A stretch of DNA of 64,000 nucleotides from Rhizophagus clarus (GCA_015698045.1 BLAL01000054.1:682001-746000); one strand, 5' to 3'; shown: positions 27,217 through 40,400, numbered from the stretch's first letter. Notes: generated from the sequence alone by a model not told the origin. Translations and numbers: made by a program.

Positions 27217-27863
27217 TTAATTTCGTAATAAATTTCTAATCCTTTCAATTCTCTCCGTAATGATTTTTGTGTCGATGGATTTTGTTTCAATTTGGTTCAA
27301 TCTAGAATTTTTTAAATTCTTCAATTTCGTAGATGTCTGAAAAGATTTTTAATAATTATATTAATTATTATAAAGTAATGAAATTGATTTTTAAAAAAAA
27401 GAAGATAGATTTGATTTTTTACCTCACGAATTAATTGAAGACTCCTATTTATAGATATTTCTGCCGCACTTGGTAATGGTATATTTGTATAATCAGTGTC
27501 TATTTTAGATTTCGATTTGACAATAATGGGGATTTTAACGCCATTGGCTCTATTAACTCTATCTAATCCTAAATAAGAAGTGAAAGGTATGTAATCACGG
27601 GGTTTGGAAGGTATTTTGTCACAGGGGTTTTCAACATTTTGAACACTTTGATGAATGTTTTTTTGAACATTACGAACATTACGAACATTATGAGTATCAA
27701 GATTTTTCTTCGGAAAGATCTCTTCCAATTTTTTATCCGTAAAATTTTCGATAAAGACTTGACTTCCTTTTATTTTCTTTTCATCAGATAATCCCAAATA
27801 AACATTAAATCCTCCAAGAGATAAAGATTCTCCAAAACCACTATCACGTTTTGTGTAAGACAT
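27217..27863 (-). CDS. Hypothetical protein with two YLGL motifs
   Basis: Exons 27423-27863 and 27217-27336 total 561 nt (186 residues), joined by a clean GTAAAA donor and a TTTTCAG acceptor. I do not recognise the family. The protein has an N-terminal FNVYLGLSDEK motif and, about 70 residues later, FTSYLGLDRVN; these may be two short linear motifs of the same kind. Between them is a His/Asn/Val-rich stretch with the repeat NVRNVRNVQ. The last about 45 residues are basic and heptad-like (KLKNLKNSRLNQIE, TERIERIRNLL), suggesting a coiled coil. There is no signal peptide or membrane segment. A scaffold or adaptor role is only a guess. Confidence 0.7.
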
Positions 27864-29097
27864 TTTATGATTATTAATTAAAAGGAAAATATTTTTTTTT
27901 TATAAAGGAATTTAGACTTTAGACTTTTTTTTTTATATTAAACTTTTTAATAAACTTTTCGCTAAACTTTTTTTGTTAAAACCTTTTTTTTTTTTTTTTT
28001 ACTTGTAAACAAGATCATTGAGACCTTCATTATATAAGAATTTTTTTTGAATATTAAAACTTAAGAAAACTTTTACATGATTAAAAAATTTGGTTCTAAA
28101 CTAATCATAAAATTTCAAAAAAACGCGAAAGTTCCTTTTAATATGTAAGGGAGATGCATAATTATAGATTTGAGTTGATTAAGTTTTTTTTTTTTTGGAC
28201 GTATGATCCATTCCTTGCATTACACGGAAATTCAGAATTTCATTGTTAAAAAAATAATTAATTTTTTTTTTTTTGATGAGCTTAAAACATTTTCAGTAAT
28301 ATTATAAGAATATTTTGATTGCATTGAGACTTTAATAAGATATTTGGATGAGAATTTATATAATGTAACTTGAGATGGTTCCAATCTTATCAATTTTATG
28401 TACATATTAAATCATATATGATTGGTAAAAAGTTATTTACGTCACGTATAGTAACTATTTTACGTCACTTACTATTTATAACTCGTTTCAAATTTTTTAA
28501 ATTGGAATTTATTATTGCATATATTTGGAATCAAACTCAAACAAATAATTGTCGTTTGTCAATATTACTGAATTTGAGATGAAACCCGATTTACAAAAAC
28601 GCTGCTTACTATATCACGTGTATTACGTGGATCTCGGATTAATCATTACCCTTCGAATTGTCATCGATCGGTGATCAAGTTCGATAATTTAAGGTTCGTC
28701 TAATTTTTTACCATACAATGAATATGATGATGCATGTGATTAATATGTTGTATATTTTACCATTACTATACCGCTATTATACCACTATTATACCACTATT
28801 ATACTACTATTATACCGTGATTTTCTACGTCACGCATTCATAAATTTTTGATTATACCATTTTTGTCACAGAACAGATTATGTGCATATATGCATGAATT
28901 TATTGCAGTTTTATCGATTGTCATTTTGGTGGCTCGTTACACGATGAGAATTTTCAAGTATACAATACTTCGAAAAAAAAAAATATTTTTCTTAAAAAAA
29001 AAAAAAAAATTTTTTTTTTTATTTTTTTTTTTTTTCGTCCCACATTTTTTTTTTTTTAAAAAAAAAAAACAAAAAAACAAAATAAAAAATTTAAATA
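27864..29097. other. Intergenic region with a 12-bp minisatellite
   Basis: Region between divergent genes. It holds poly-T runs, a 12-bp tandem repeat at about 28761-28816 and a poly-A/poly-T block (28974-29070) just before the F-box gene. No gene is seen. Confidence 0.5.
28761..28816. repeat. Minisatellite, 12-bp unit CTATTATACCAC
   Basis: About four and a half copies of CTATTATACCAC with single-base variants (ACCGC, ACTAC). Confidence 0.75.
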
Positions 29098-30588
29098 ATG
29101 CCACATATCATTGGAGATTGTCTTGAAATTATTTTAAACGAATTAAGATTTGATTCATCATCCCTTCATTCATGTATTTTGGTAAATAGATTATGGTGTC
29201 GTATAGCAATACCAATATTATGGAAAAAATTTTTTTATTTTTATTATTGCAATAGAACAGAACCAAATTCAAGAAATAAATTTTATGATATAATAATCTA
29301 TTTATTACCAAAATCATCAAAACAACTTTTAATTGATAATAATATATTAAATAATAATAATAATAACTCGACAACAAATTCATTACCATTATTTAATTAT
29401 ATTAACTTTTTTTCACAAATTTCACCAAATTTTATCGATAATGTGATACAGAAATTGATTAATAAAGATTTTAAAACCATTAAATTTCAAGAAAAAGATG
29501 ATGAAACTTATAATGATGATAATAATAATTTTATATTAGAACAAGAAATTTATAAATTATTTATAAATAATTGTAATAATATTAAAATTTTTCAATGGGA
29601 AACTATTCAACCATTATCAAGATTTTTAGGAGCAACAAAATGTTTTTCACATTTACGATTTTTAAGTATTGATCTTGAACTTGTTAATTCAATTTCATTA
29701 CTTGAAATGTCACAAATATGTCAAAATATTGAATATTTAGGTTTAAGAAATTGTAATCAAGATATACCTGGATTAATTAGATTTATAGATATTCAAAAGA
29801 ATTTACAATCATTGAATTTTTATTTATATAATACAGGTATAAAAAATCAATGTTTACAATTAAGTGAAGTAATTGAAAGGAAAGCCATTACATTAAAAAA
29901 ATTTACTATAGTATCAGATATAACTTTACTTTCCCCAAAAATTCTTCCTTCATTAAAAAATTTAGAATCTTTAGAACTTGATGGTAGAGCAATGAATAAA
30001 GAAAGTATAGAATTACAAATTAAAGAATGGAGAAAATATTTATCTATATCAACATTTCCAAATCTTCAATATCTTAAAACTGATTGGCCATTTTTTAGAG
30101 AACATTTATTAATTGAAAAATCAAATGGTAATATATTAGAAATTAGAATTTATCGTAATCATGATCCTATTTATAGTAAAAAATTATTTAATTCAATATC
30201 TAAATATTGTCCAAGGATTGAAAGATTAACTATATGTGCAGAAATTGAAAATTTTGATGGAATAAAAAATATTTTTTTAAATTGTAATCAATTAAAAAAA
30301 ATTTATTTATTAACAAAGAATGAAGATAAACTTATTTGTGATGATTTATTAAAAATTTTAATAGATTATTCTCCAAAAGTTTTATATGAATTTTGTTTTG
30401 ATGATAATTGGATTTTTACTGTTGAAGGTTTGGAAAATTTTTTTGAAAATTGGAGATGTAGAAATCCTTTGATATTTAAAAAATATGGTTATAAAAGATT
30501 ATATTTTAAAGAAGAACATGAAATTATTGTTAGAAAATATTATGATGAAGGTGTAATTAAAGAAACAAATTGTTTAATATATTTATAA
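29098..30588 (+). CDS. F-box protein with leucine-rich region
   Basis: Single-exon ORF of 496 residues. The first about 48 residues form an F-box-like helical domain (IIGDCLEIILNEL, SLHSCILVNRLWCRIAIPILWKKFF), the part that would bind SKP1 in an SCF ubiquitin ligase. The rest is Leu/Ile/Asn-rich with irregular leucine-rich repeats (CQNIEYLGLRNC, KNLQSLNFYLYN, LKNLESLELDG, FPNLQYLKTD, CPRIERLTICAE, CNQLKKIYLL), a likely substrate-recognition surface. A poly-Asn run lies near residues 81-92. Large lineage-specific F-box families of this form are known in Glomeromycotina. The coding sequence is very AT-rich with A/T-ending codons. The substrate is unknown. The start follows an A-rich leader directly. 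Confidence 0.85.
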   Translation: MPHIIGDCLEIILNELRFDSSSLHSCILVNRLWCRIAIPILWKKFFYFYYCNRTEPNSRNKFYDIIIYLLPKSSKQLLIDNNILNNNNNNSTTNSLPLFNYINFFSQISPNFIDNVIQKLINKDFKTIKFQEKDDETYNDDNNNFILEQEIYKLFINNCNNIKIFQWETIQPLSRFLGATKCFSHLRFLSIDLELVNSISLLEMSQICQNIEYLGLRNCNQDIPGLIRFIDIQKNLQSLNFYLYNTGIKNQCLQLSEVIERKAITLKKFTIVSDITLLSPKILPSLKNLESLELDGRAMNKESIELQIKEWRKYLSISTFPNLQYLKTDWPFFREHLLIEKSNGNILEIRIYRNHDPIYSKKLFNSISKYCPRIERLTICAEIENFDGIKNIFLNCNQLKKIYLLTKNEDKLICDDLLKILIDYSPKVLYEFCFDDNWIFTVEGLENFFENWRCRNPLIFKKYGYKRLYFKEEHEIIVRKYYDEGVIKETNCLIYL

Positions 30589-32510
30589 TTTATATTAGAT
30601 TAGATTTTGATTTGTTAAATAAAAAATTTAATTATTTATGATATATTTTTTACATAGCATTCATGATATTCTATTCTTTTAAAAAGTTTCTAGCTTGGCT
30701 GCCACATTACTTAAGCATAGAATAAATATATTACTGCGAACTTAATAAAGATATAAAGTAATAAAATGTGATACATTACCCGAGCTTTGTATTTAATGCC
30801 TTAGTTGCAAATAGAAATTCTTTCAAGATATTTGTATGATCAGGCAACTAATAGTATGACAATGCACCATATAAATCTTCAAATTTTATAATGTTTTTAA
30901 TGGATCTGTAATAGTTTAATATCTTTTTCATGTTTCTCATTCAAAATCTAATGAGAGAAATAATATATATATTGTGATCTGTGAAGAAAAGTACATGTAA
31001 TATTATAAATTTTAATTTATAAACACTCATTTTGATTTTTTACTGATAAGTTCTGACAGTTAAGGCAGTGATAAAATTAATCAAGATAAATTAGCTTGAA
31101 GATTATCAAGCTTTGCTAATGCATACAGGCTTGAGCAAGAACTTTGACAAAAGCTAATTAATTTACGTGCTAAAGTGTTGAGAGCAAGACGTATGATAGA
31201 GTACAAATCTTTAAGAAAAAATTTTGGACTTAGTTTGCCATATTGAAAATTGGCAAGATTGTATGATACAAGCATGATATTAAAAAAAAGGGGATAAAAA
31301 TTTACAGAAAACATTACAAGTAAAATTTGAAGCAAAAATAAGAATAAATTTATTTACATATTGTGAGTTTTCCTATATAATACCTTTCATGTATTGTATT
31401 ATATAATATATTCATTATTTCATTGTACAACTAGTGATCGTTAACAAAATAAATCATTACTTTTTTTCATTTTATTTTTACAATTCTATAAATTTTTGCT
31501 TAATAGAATATATAATCTAATCTATTTAAAATAAAATTACAGATAGTATGAATAAAGATTTGCAAAAATGAAAAAAAAAAAGATTGAGAAACTGTCTAGA
31601 TCCAAAAGTGCATTAATAAGTTTATTGTTATGAGTTGAATATGTAATAATAAAATAAAATAATTTTATTTTTTACATAGAAATTAAATATACTATATGAT
31701 TCTAATATGTAGAATCCTTACATAATATCTAGTTTTGCTTCGTTTATTTTGAGCAAATATATGTGCAGAAAGTAAACAAGTTAATTGTCTAGTTATTTAT
31801 AGTTTTATTTTATGAAGCAAAATAATATTTCTACTAATAATTAATGCCTATCAAACACCTTTGTTTATACACAACTTCTAACTGATATTCTAAATAAATA
31901 AAATGAACTTCAATTATACTTATACAGTTATGCACTGACCATTAATTACTTAGAGAATTATAATAACAGATCAAAATTATTTGACCTATAACTAATTCTT
32001 AAGCCGTTTGATTATTATGGATAGTCTCTGTTATACATTAGAAACCTGAAGTCACTTCCTTACGAATATGTAAAAATCATACAGCAATCATATTAATCTA
32101 AATTTTTTACTGAAAAATTTGTCAAGAGTTATACTCAGAAGTTTAAATATGCCTCAACCTTTCTCATGTTTGCTTAAAATTTCTTTTTCCAAAAATTTAT
32201 TTTATCTTCTTACAGAATTTTCACTTTACGGAATTATCTTCAAAATGGAAATATTGTTGAATTATTTAGTCTCTTCTTTTTATAATGTTTTTTAGCATAA
32301 TACCAATAATATTAATGACAGAAAATTTAATTATAAGGATTTCAAAATTGGACACTTCAAGTATTTTTATCTGTCATGAAATAAAGAATTAATTCAAATT
32401 TAATTATAAGACTAAATCTTTGAATGGTTAAACTGAAGAATCCTGGTTTTTTTTTTCTACAGTATATACAGTATTTATAAAGCTTTTGTTCATTTGACCT
32501 TGCTACTAAT

Positions 32511-32518
32511 GTCAGGAT
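32511..32518. repeat. Target-site duplication, left (GTCAGGAT)
   Basis: Identical to 32971-32978 on the other side of the foldback element. Confidence 0.85.
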
Positions 32519-32970
32519 TATAGATGCCACCCAAATTATTTTAAGCAAATCCCAAATTAATTTGTACATTTTGATAGCCATAATTTCCAAATCCCAAATG
32601 TACAAATTGCAAAATTTATATATGGGAACTGTTACAACAAAAAGTGGTGATACACATTTTAAGTTTTCATTATTTTTTTACAATTATCTCAATATCTAAT
32701 GATTCAATTTTTATAAATATTTTTTTATTTTATAGAATTTGATATATTTTTTTATTTTTTAGCTTTAATCAAATTCTATAAAATAAAAAAAATTTTATTA
32801 AAATTGAATCATTAAATATTGAAATAATTGTAAAAAAATAATGAAAACTTAAAATACGTATCACCACCTTTTGCTGCGACAATCCCCATATATAATTTGT
32901 AAATTAATTTGGATTTGTACATTTGGGCTGCCATAATCTCAAATTATTTTGGATTTGGGTAGCATCTATA
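32519..32970. mobile_element. 452-bp foldback MITE with perfect 8-bp TSD
   Basis: The two halves are long inverted repeats: about 32519-32745 pairs with about 32770-32970, with mismatches and small indels. The ends read TATAGATGCCACCC on the left and, reverse-complemented, TATAGATGCTACCC on the right (13 of 14 match). GTCAGGAT flanks both ends directly. Shared internal blocks include ATTAATTT, GGTGGTGATAC and TTTTAAGTTTTCATT. It encodes nothing. The 8-bp duplication suggests mobilisation by a hAT-like (or other 8-bp-TSD) transposase in trans. Confidence 0.88.
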
Positions 32971-32978
32971 GTCAGGAT
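32971..32978. repeat. Target-site duplication, right (GTCAGGAT)
   Basis: Identical to 32511-32518. Confidence 0.85.
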
Positions 32979-34979
32979 ATTGTATAGTACATTTAAAATA
33001 TACATGAGAAGTAGATCATGATTAAACTTTTTTAAATTGTATATCTTAAAATCCATTGATAATTTGAGTAGAGAAATCTTTATTATCATAGATATTATTT
33101 ATATTATTTATTTTTTTAAATAAAATAGAATTAACATAAATGTATTTTAATCTTTAAATAATATCTTTTTTAATTCATATTATAAATTCTGAAGTCTCCT
33201 TCTTCTTTAAGCAATTGTTTTTTGCAGAACTTATATTTCTTGATTTTAAAAAATCTAAAAGGAAGGAAGTTAACAAAAAACACACATCTTTATCCCATTA
33301 TAATAATGCTTGTGAATATAGTACCTTTAAGTTCTTATATATAATGTTTACTGAATTTGAATTTCATTTAATTAAGAATGCATATTTTGAAAAATTGTTT
33401 GTAATTTCAAATCAGGTCTTGCAAGTTATGTAAAATGTCAATAATAACAATACATAATAGAACATGCAATATAAAAGAAATAAGCTATAAGTATTTTAAA
33501 AAAGACATAAATTCAATTTTTTATAAATCCAATATCTTTTAATATTTGTTCAAAGTTGGTTTTAATTATGTAAAATATACCAGAATGTACTTAACTCTAA
33601 CAGTAATAATAGTATATCCTTATAAATTATCATTTTCTTTACCAATTCTAATCTGGCTATACAAGATTTCTAAAATATAATATAACTTTGACTTTTTTTT
33701 ACAATAGTTTGTATATACTTTTAAACTATTTTACTACATTTATTATAATATTACATATTGCTTTTTTGATTAATATATATATTTTTTTTTAGCTAAAAGA
33801 TTTTTATTACCTTCTATACAAAGCTTATTTTGTCAATTTCTTTAAATTTAAAAAGATAAATTATTTATTTTAATTATTTATCTATTCAAAAATTTTTTAA
33901 TATGATGTTTTTTAATTCTAAAATAATACTATAAGTCTATAAATCTTTTAATTCACAACTAAAATAAGTATTAAATGGATAAAAATATTAATAAATCTAA
34001 AGCAATTTTTTTATATTTCTTAATTTCATTAAATATAAAATAAAGTTTTAATATTTGATTGTTTAATATCTAAAAAATTAAACTTTAATAATATCTTAAC
34101 ATACAATTTTGCTTATTATATCTAAAATTTTATTATTCTTATTTTTAAGAAAATTTTTAAAAGTTTAATGAATTTATCAATTTTATTCTTGCTAAAGTTT
34201 TAATTACTAAGATGTACAATGCTAAAAAAATGATATATAAAAAATCTAAATAAAATTACAAAATATAATTAATAAATAATTTAAGTAAGTATAAGACTAA
34301 TTTTAATTTAGGATGATTTAACCAGAGTGATTTAACCTGATAATTTTTATATGAGAAAATTATTATTTACTAGGTGATTTTTACTATCATGTAATTAAAT
34401 ATAAACTCAATCACATATAAACATTTCACAGATTATTTATTTATCATAGTATCTTTACTAGTCTATTACTCTTCTTTTGTTTTTAATATTTCAGACTTTA
34501 ACCTTTTAATATTATAGGTTTTTTAGCATTGTTTTATTTGGTTTTATCTCTTACTAATTAACCATTTCTTCTTTTTTTGTAGATTCTTTAGTGTCTTAAT
34601 AAACAGTAAGTTTCAGGTATTCTGAATTTTAGAAATCTATTTTTTTTACAACTACTAACCAGACTTTTTTCTTTTTTTCTAGTCAAGTTTCTTCTTGGAT
34701 TTTTTCTTGGATCTTCTGGATTTCTTTTTGGATTTATGCTCATGTTCTTTTTGAGTTTCTTGGGTTTTTTCTTGATATGAGGGTTTTTTCACATTTTTTT
34801 CCTGTTTTTTTTATAAATTTCCTTCTGAATTTTCTCTTATATTTTTACTTAAGGTTTTTTTTTTAACTTGAATTTCTTCTTAAATTTTAGCTGGTTTCTT
34901 CTCTTTTTTTGGTTGGAGTTTGTTCATTATAAAAAATTCATCACTATAATAAATAACTCAGTATCAGTAAAAATCACAT

Positions 34980-35290
34980 GATTTATCAATCTGATTCATT
35001 TTTTTTAATAAAAAACATTTCTTTTTTTTATTTTTCCTTGCTGCTACATTTCTCTTATTTTTCATCCCTATTCCTTTTGTCCCTTTTCTCTTTTTCTATT
35101 TTTTGTCTCCCTTTCTTTTCTTTTTCTATTTTTTGTCTCTCTTCCTCTTCCTTTTTGTCTCTTTTCTTTCCTCTTCTTCTATCTTTCATTCCTATTTCTT
35201 TTCCCCCTTTTCCTTTCATTCCTATTCCCTTTATCTTTGTCACATTTCTCTTTCCCTCTTTTCCTTTTGTTTTCCTTCCTTTTCCTTTAG
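34980..35290. repeat. Polypyrimidine tract with CT/TTC minisatellite
   Basis: About 300 bp of almost pure T and C on the plus strand, built from blocks such as TTTTTCTATTTTTTGTCTCC, CTCTTCC and TTCCTTT. The ORFs it creates (a Phe/Ser/Leu protein on plus, a Lys/Glu/Arg protein on minus) are by-products of this composition. Confidence 0.7.
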
Positions 35291-36080
35291 GGTATAGAAA
35301 TCTATTAAAAGAAAAAATGAAAAGTTTGTTATTTTTTTATTTATTAGTATGTTACAATTTTATTTTAACTTACTTTTCATTTTTTTTTTTTTAGGTACTG
35401 AATAGTTTATAATAGGAGAAAACAAAAAAGGATAGCGTTCCTTAGTTGTATTTTATTATAATGTCATTGTAATATCAGCTATACTTATATTTTCTTTTAT
35501 TTTTCTTTTGATTCCTGTAGATCTATTAGGAGACAAAACAGAAGGTTACTACTATTTCTTTGTTGTCATTTTGTTACATTTTGTCACATTTTTTTTTTAG
35601 TGTTAGATTTGGAGTTATTAATAATGTATTGATTTAATAAATAAAAAAAAGTTCACTTTATTTTTGAATTTGTTTTCAATCTTTATTTTCTGTTTCTTCT
35701 TTATTTTGTTCCTTTTTTTCTGGCCACTTATTTACTACTACCAGTTCTATAGTAATAAACAATTAAAATGAATTATTCTTTAACTAAATTAAACATTATA
35801 AATGTATAAATTTTAGTTTTAGTTTAACATAAATAAAATTTATCATGAAAAATAAAAATTAGCCAATAAAAATTAGCATATCAATAAATTTGTGAATTTA
35901 TTATAAGGGAGGGGGGATTTAACCTAAGTGATTTAACTGGAAGGATAAGTTAGCAAGACTCTTTAAGTAATTATTAGTTATCATTATATTAGTTTTTTTT
36001 AAAAATATTAAAATAATGCTATTTTTATATTTTTATAATATATATTTTCATAATATTTTTTTAAAATATTATTTAATATT

Positions 36081-36111
<31 letters not shown>

Positions 36112-36434
36112 GTTTTGTTTTAAAGGTGAATAAGATCACAATTACTTTATTAGTAAAAAGAAAGAATATAAAATACCTGCTAAATATAAAAGAATTACTT
36201 CTAACCAAATGGTTAGTCTTAATATACATTTAAATAATTAAAAGAAATATTATACAAATAAAAGGATAATAAGAAGAAAAAAAGAAATATTTTACAAAAA
36301 GACTAATCTAATTTTGTTAAGTAACTTTTATAAATTTCTTTAAAAATATTTTAGACTATTAGTTAATTCCTTCAGAATCTTTTTCATTGTAGTGATTTCT
36401 GCATATAGATTACACTTAGAAATCTTAGGTTTGA

Positions 36435-36598
36435 TCACATATATTAGCTAATATTTTTTTATTATAGGTGTTTACTCTCCTACCCTCAGGTAAGAAATCT
36501 TGGTTATGTGCAACCAATCATATTTTTTAAAAATTGTGTAACCTAAGATTTTTGCTTACCTCCCCCCGCCCCCTAAAATATTAGCTAATATATGTCAC
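36435..36598. repeat. Short palindromic element (possible MITE)
   Basis: The arms ACATATATTAGCTAATATT (about 36437-36455) and the reverse complement at about 36577-36595 are near-perfect. Inside them AGGTAAG...AAATCTTGGTTA pairs with TAACCTAAGATTTTTGCTTACCT. A GC-rich run (CCTCCCCCCGCCCCC) lies in the right arm. Confidence 0.55.
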
Positions 36599-36895
36599 TA
36601 CCTAAATGTTACGCAAATTTTACATACAGTATATAGAATGCCAATTTGATATTTAAAATTGGATTACTCAGTCAATATTAATCCAATTACTATAAAATTA
36701 CTACTATCTGATTCCTTTCAATGAGATGAACCTAATGAGCTAAAGATCATTGAAAACCAATCATTAGATTATAGAATAATTATATTTTAATAAATATCTT
36801 TTTATAATCACATATATATAAATTTTTTAAAAAAAGATATGATAATGACTATAGGTAGTTTGTGATTATAAATGATAGTTTTTATATATGAAAAT

Positions 36896-36975
36896 TTGGG
36901 ACACTCAACTGAGGTGACTATATAGGGTAATGTGACTATAACAGAGGTGACTATAAAGAGAGTTGACTGTATGTA
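36896..36975 (-). repeat. Pogo/Tigger-like terminal repeat
   Basis: Read on the minus strand, the segment begins TACAGTCAACTCTCTTTATA and then repeats the motif TATAGTCAC(C/A)T three times. Ends starting near CAGT with repeated TATAGTCACC motifs resemble pogo/Tigger-type DNA transposon ends. No matching second terminus or transposase was found. Confidence 0.4.
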
Positions 36976-37101
36976 AAAATAATTTTTTAATTACTATACA
37001 ACCTTTTAAATACATTTTATTCATAATAAAAATTTGAGTTATTGATATAGTAGTACAATTAGGAATTTGCAAAATACTTGGGATACTATAGCTTATGATA
37101 T
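36968..37101 (-). repeat. Dispersed repeat, copy 2
   Basis: Inverted relative to copy 1 at 4238-4386; shared blocks are listed there. It directly adjoins the pogo-like repeat, so both may belong to one element. Confidence 0.5.
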
Positions 37102-37464
37102 ATGTTATTTATTCATATTTTATTTATATAATATTTAATTTGTAATTATATAAAAAGATATACCAAATTTACTGGTCTATTAAATATTTTTACAGATAAG
37201 ATTTATTTTAAAGATTATAATAATATTAGTAAAATACCAAGTTACTGATTTTAAAACTATCACTTATAAAGCTAATCTGATCTAAAATTAATTATCAAGG
37301 CAAAGTTTTTTTGCATTTATCATATATTTAGATTTTTTTAATAGTATTATTATTGTACTGGTATAAAACCAATATGGGATTAAAAACAGTAAAAATACTA
37401 TTTTTTTTTTTTTTTTTATTATTATTATATTAAAATAAAAAAATCTGTTAAATAAAATTTTTCT

Positions 37465-40400
37465 TTATTTAGGAGGGAGTTGTATTGACTCCACTTCCTT
37501 ACTTTCCTCTGATTCAGGGTTTAGACTATTTTTTAGTCTTTTTTCATCTTTTAATCTTACTAATTTTACTAAAGCATCTTTTAAAGGAATCGTTTCTCCT
37601 TTTGTCTTTGTACCAGCATCATCTCGATTACGAATATTTACAGAATTCGAAGATTCTTCTTCAGCACCAACAACTTTTTATGACAAAAGAATTAAAAAAA
37701 AAGATAGTTAACTTTTTGATACACAAAATTTTTCAAAAATATTAAAATAAATTACCAAAAATAAAGTTAAAATGAGCTATTTCTGCATTCCGAATCTTCT
37801 TATTTAAAGTGTTTTCGCCCAAATCGGTTTCTACGTATAATCCGGCGTCAAAGCAAGCGTCAGCAACTTTTTGAGCATAGTTACTGAAACTATTTGCAAC
37901 TGGTATGACAATCACTTGACGAGGAGAAAGCCAAAATGGCCTTCACAACATAATAATTATAATAATTAGAAAATGATTATTATCCAAAACAAGTAAAAAT
38001 TCCTTATTTAAATTACCATTTGCCACCAAAATTTTCTGTCAAAATTGCAATCATACGTTCTACAGAACCTAATATTGCACGATGAATCATAATTGGACGA
38101 GCATATGTATTCTCAGCGTCATTAACTGTTTGAGTACGATATTCTAGGTCAAACCGTTCTGGCAATTGGAAATCAAGTTGTAAAGTTGCACATTGATGTT
38201 TTCTTTTAAGGGCATCTGATATTGTAATATCAATCTTAAAAAAGTTCATAAATTATCAATAAAATATAAAAAAATTGATAATTTTACGAATATATATCGA
38301 TATTACTTACCTTTGGACCATAAAATGCTCCATCACCTGGATTAAGTTCCCATGGTTCGCCAAACTTATTTAAAGAATCTTCTAATTTCTAATATTATCA
38401 GAGCAAAATTTAAATTATAATTCCGCATGTATTTATGTAAAAAACCCTATTGGTTAATATCATACCTTTTCAGCTTGATCCCAAACATCAACAGTACCCA
38501 GAAACTTATCGGGTCGAGTAGACAATTTAAGGTGATATGTAAATCCAAAAAGATCATAAACATATTTCAAAAATTCTAAACCACCTTTAATTTCGTCTTC
38601 CACCTTTTAAATAATAAAGAAATGAGTAATTATCATTTTTTTTTCTAAAAAAAAATTAACATACTTGGTCATGTCTGCAGAAAATATGTGCATCGTCTTG
38701 TTGAAATCTTCTAACACGAGTAAGACCTGTTAAGGCACCACTTAATTCATTACGATGTAAAACTCCAAAATCAGCAAATCGAAGAGGTAATTCTCTATAT
38801 GATCGATCACGATGTTTAAACATTAAACAATGGCCTGGGCAATTCATTGGTTTTAGTGCAAATTTTTCTTTTTCAATTTCAAAAATAAACATGTTTTCCT
38901 AATTATTATAGAGATAAATGAATGAATGAAACAAACTTAATAAATAAATAAGTGCATAAAAAAGTGTTAACTAACCTCGTAATTTTGTAAATGTCCCGAT
39001 TTTTCCCATAATTTGGTGTTATACATATTAGGAGTAATCACTTCATTATAACCTCGTTTACGATATTCTGTCTGTAACATACGTACATAATTTAGCGGGA
39101 TATAAAAATATTAACTCATTTAATGTAAGTTTAATATTACCTTTATAAAATCAACCAAAGTATTGTAAATTCTAGCTCCATTTGGAAGGAAGAAACAACT
39201 TCCAGGACTAAGTTCATCAAAAAAGAAAAGTTCTTGTTCCTAAAATTCAATTATTTATTATCAGTATTTTTTATTAATTTACAAATAAGTTAAATAGTAA
39301 ATGTCTAATTTCACACCTGACCAATTTTTCTATGAGAACGCTTGGCGGCTTCTTCAACAAACGTCTTATATTCTGTCATTTGTTTTTTATCTGGGAAAGA
39401 AATACCATAAATACGTTGAAGAGAATCATTATTTGCATCACCAAGAAAATATGATGCAGAATTCTAAATAAATTTGTTAAAATCTTTTTAAAATAATTTC
39501 TAACTTAAACAATAAACATCAATATATTAAAGCTACAAACCTTTGTGATTTCGAATGCTTTGATTTTTCCTGTATGAGGAACATGAGGTCCCATACATAA
39601 ATCAATCAGTGGACCACAACGATATACAGTGGTAGATGATCCATCTGGGATCTTGGAATTTATAAGGTGAATCTTATATTGATTATGCTTGAACATTTCT
39701 AACAAATTTTCTTTTGAAATAACTAAACGTTCAAAAGGTTGTTTTTCGCTTATTGCTTTGTTTGCAATTTTTTTGAGGGTTTCGTAATCACCTTGGTGTA
39801 CAACACTGAATAAAAAAAAAAAACTAAGTAATAAATACAAATTCTCTAATTTTTTATTTTAAAATATAACTATTCGTACCGATCTTTGATACCCATTTCG
39901 TAATAAAAGCCTTCTTCTATTGGTGGACCAATGCAAAGATGACAACCATAATGACGCTCACAAGCTTCACCAAGAACATGAGCACTTGAATGCCAAAATA
40001 CCTTTTTTCCTAATAAATTATAATATTGACATTAATACTTGTTGAGATTTGTTTATAATCCATTAATATTTCACCTTCTTCATGCTCAAAGTCCAATAAC
40101 TCTAAAGTACAATCGGTTTCAAGTGGCCGAATTAGATCAAATAAAACACCGTTAACCTGATCCAATTAATAAATTAATAAATAAATATAAAGAATAACAC
40201 ATTTAATTAATAAAGAAAATCAAACCTTAGCGATCACAATGCGTTCAGACAAGGATTTAGAAAGATTTTTAGCAATTTCCAAAGGAGTAGTTTCCCAGGC
40301 TGTTGCCTCTAATTTATTGCCATCAGGGAGAGTTACAGTAATTGGAACACGCGGTCTATCTATACATATATTTTTTTTCATGAATTTATCGCAATATTAC

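Larger units (their letters stand above)
30589..37464. other. Gene desert rich in degenerate repeats
   Basis: Almost 7 kb without a convincing gene. It contains a foldback MITE with TSD (32519-32970), a pyrimidine-rich tract (about 34980-35290), a short palindromic element (about 36435-36598), a pogo-like repeat (about 36896-36975) and the second copy of a dispersed repeat (36968-37101). Short ORFs here lack domains and are AT- or CT-repeat artefacts. Confidence 0.6.

Noticed and set aside
34978-35394. 138-codon ORF on plus and Lys/Glu-rich ORF on minus
   Set aside because: Both are by-products of the polypyrimidine tract; no domain, and composition follows the repeat.
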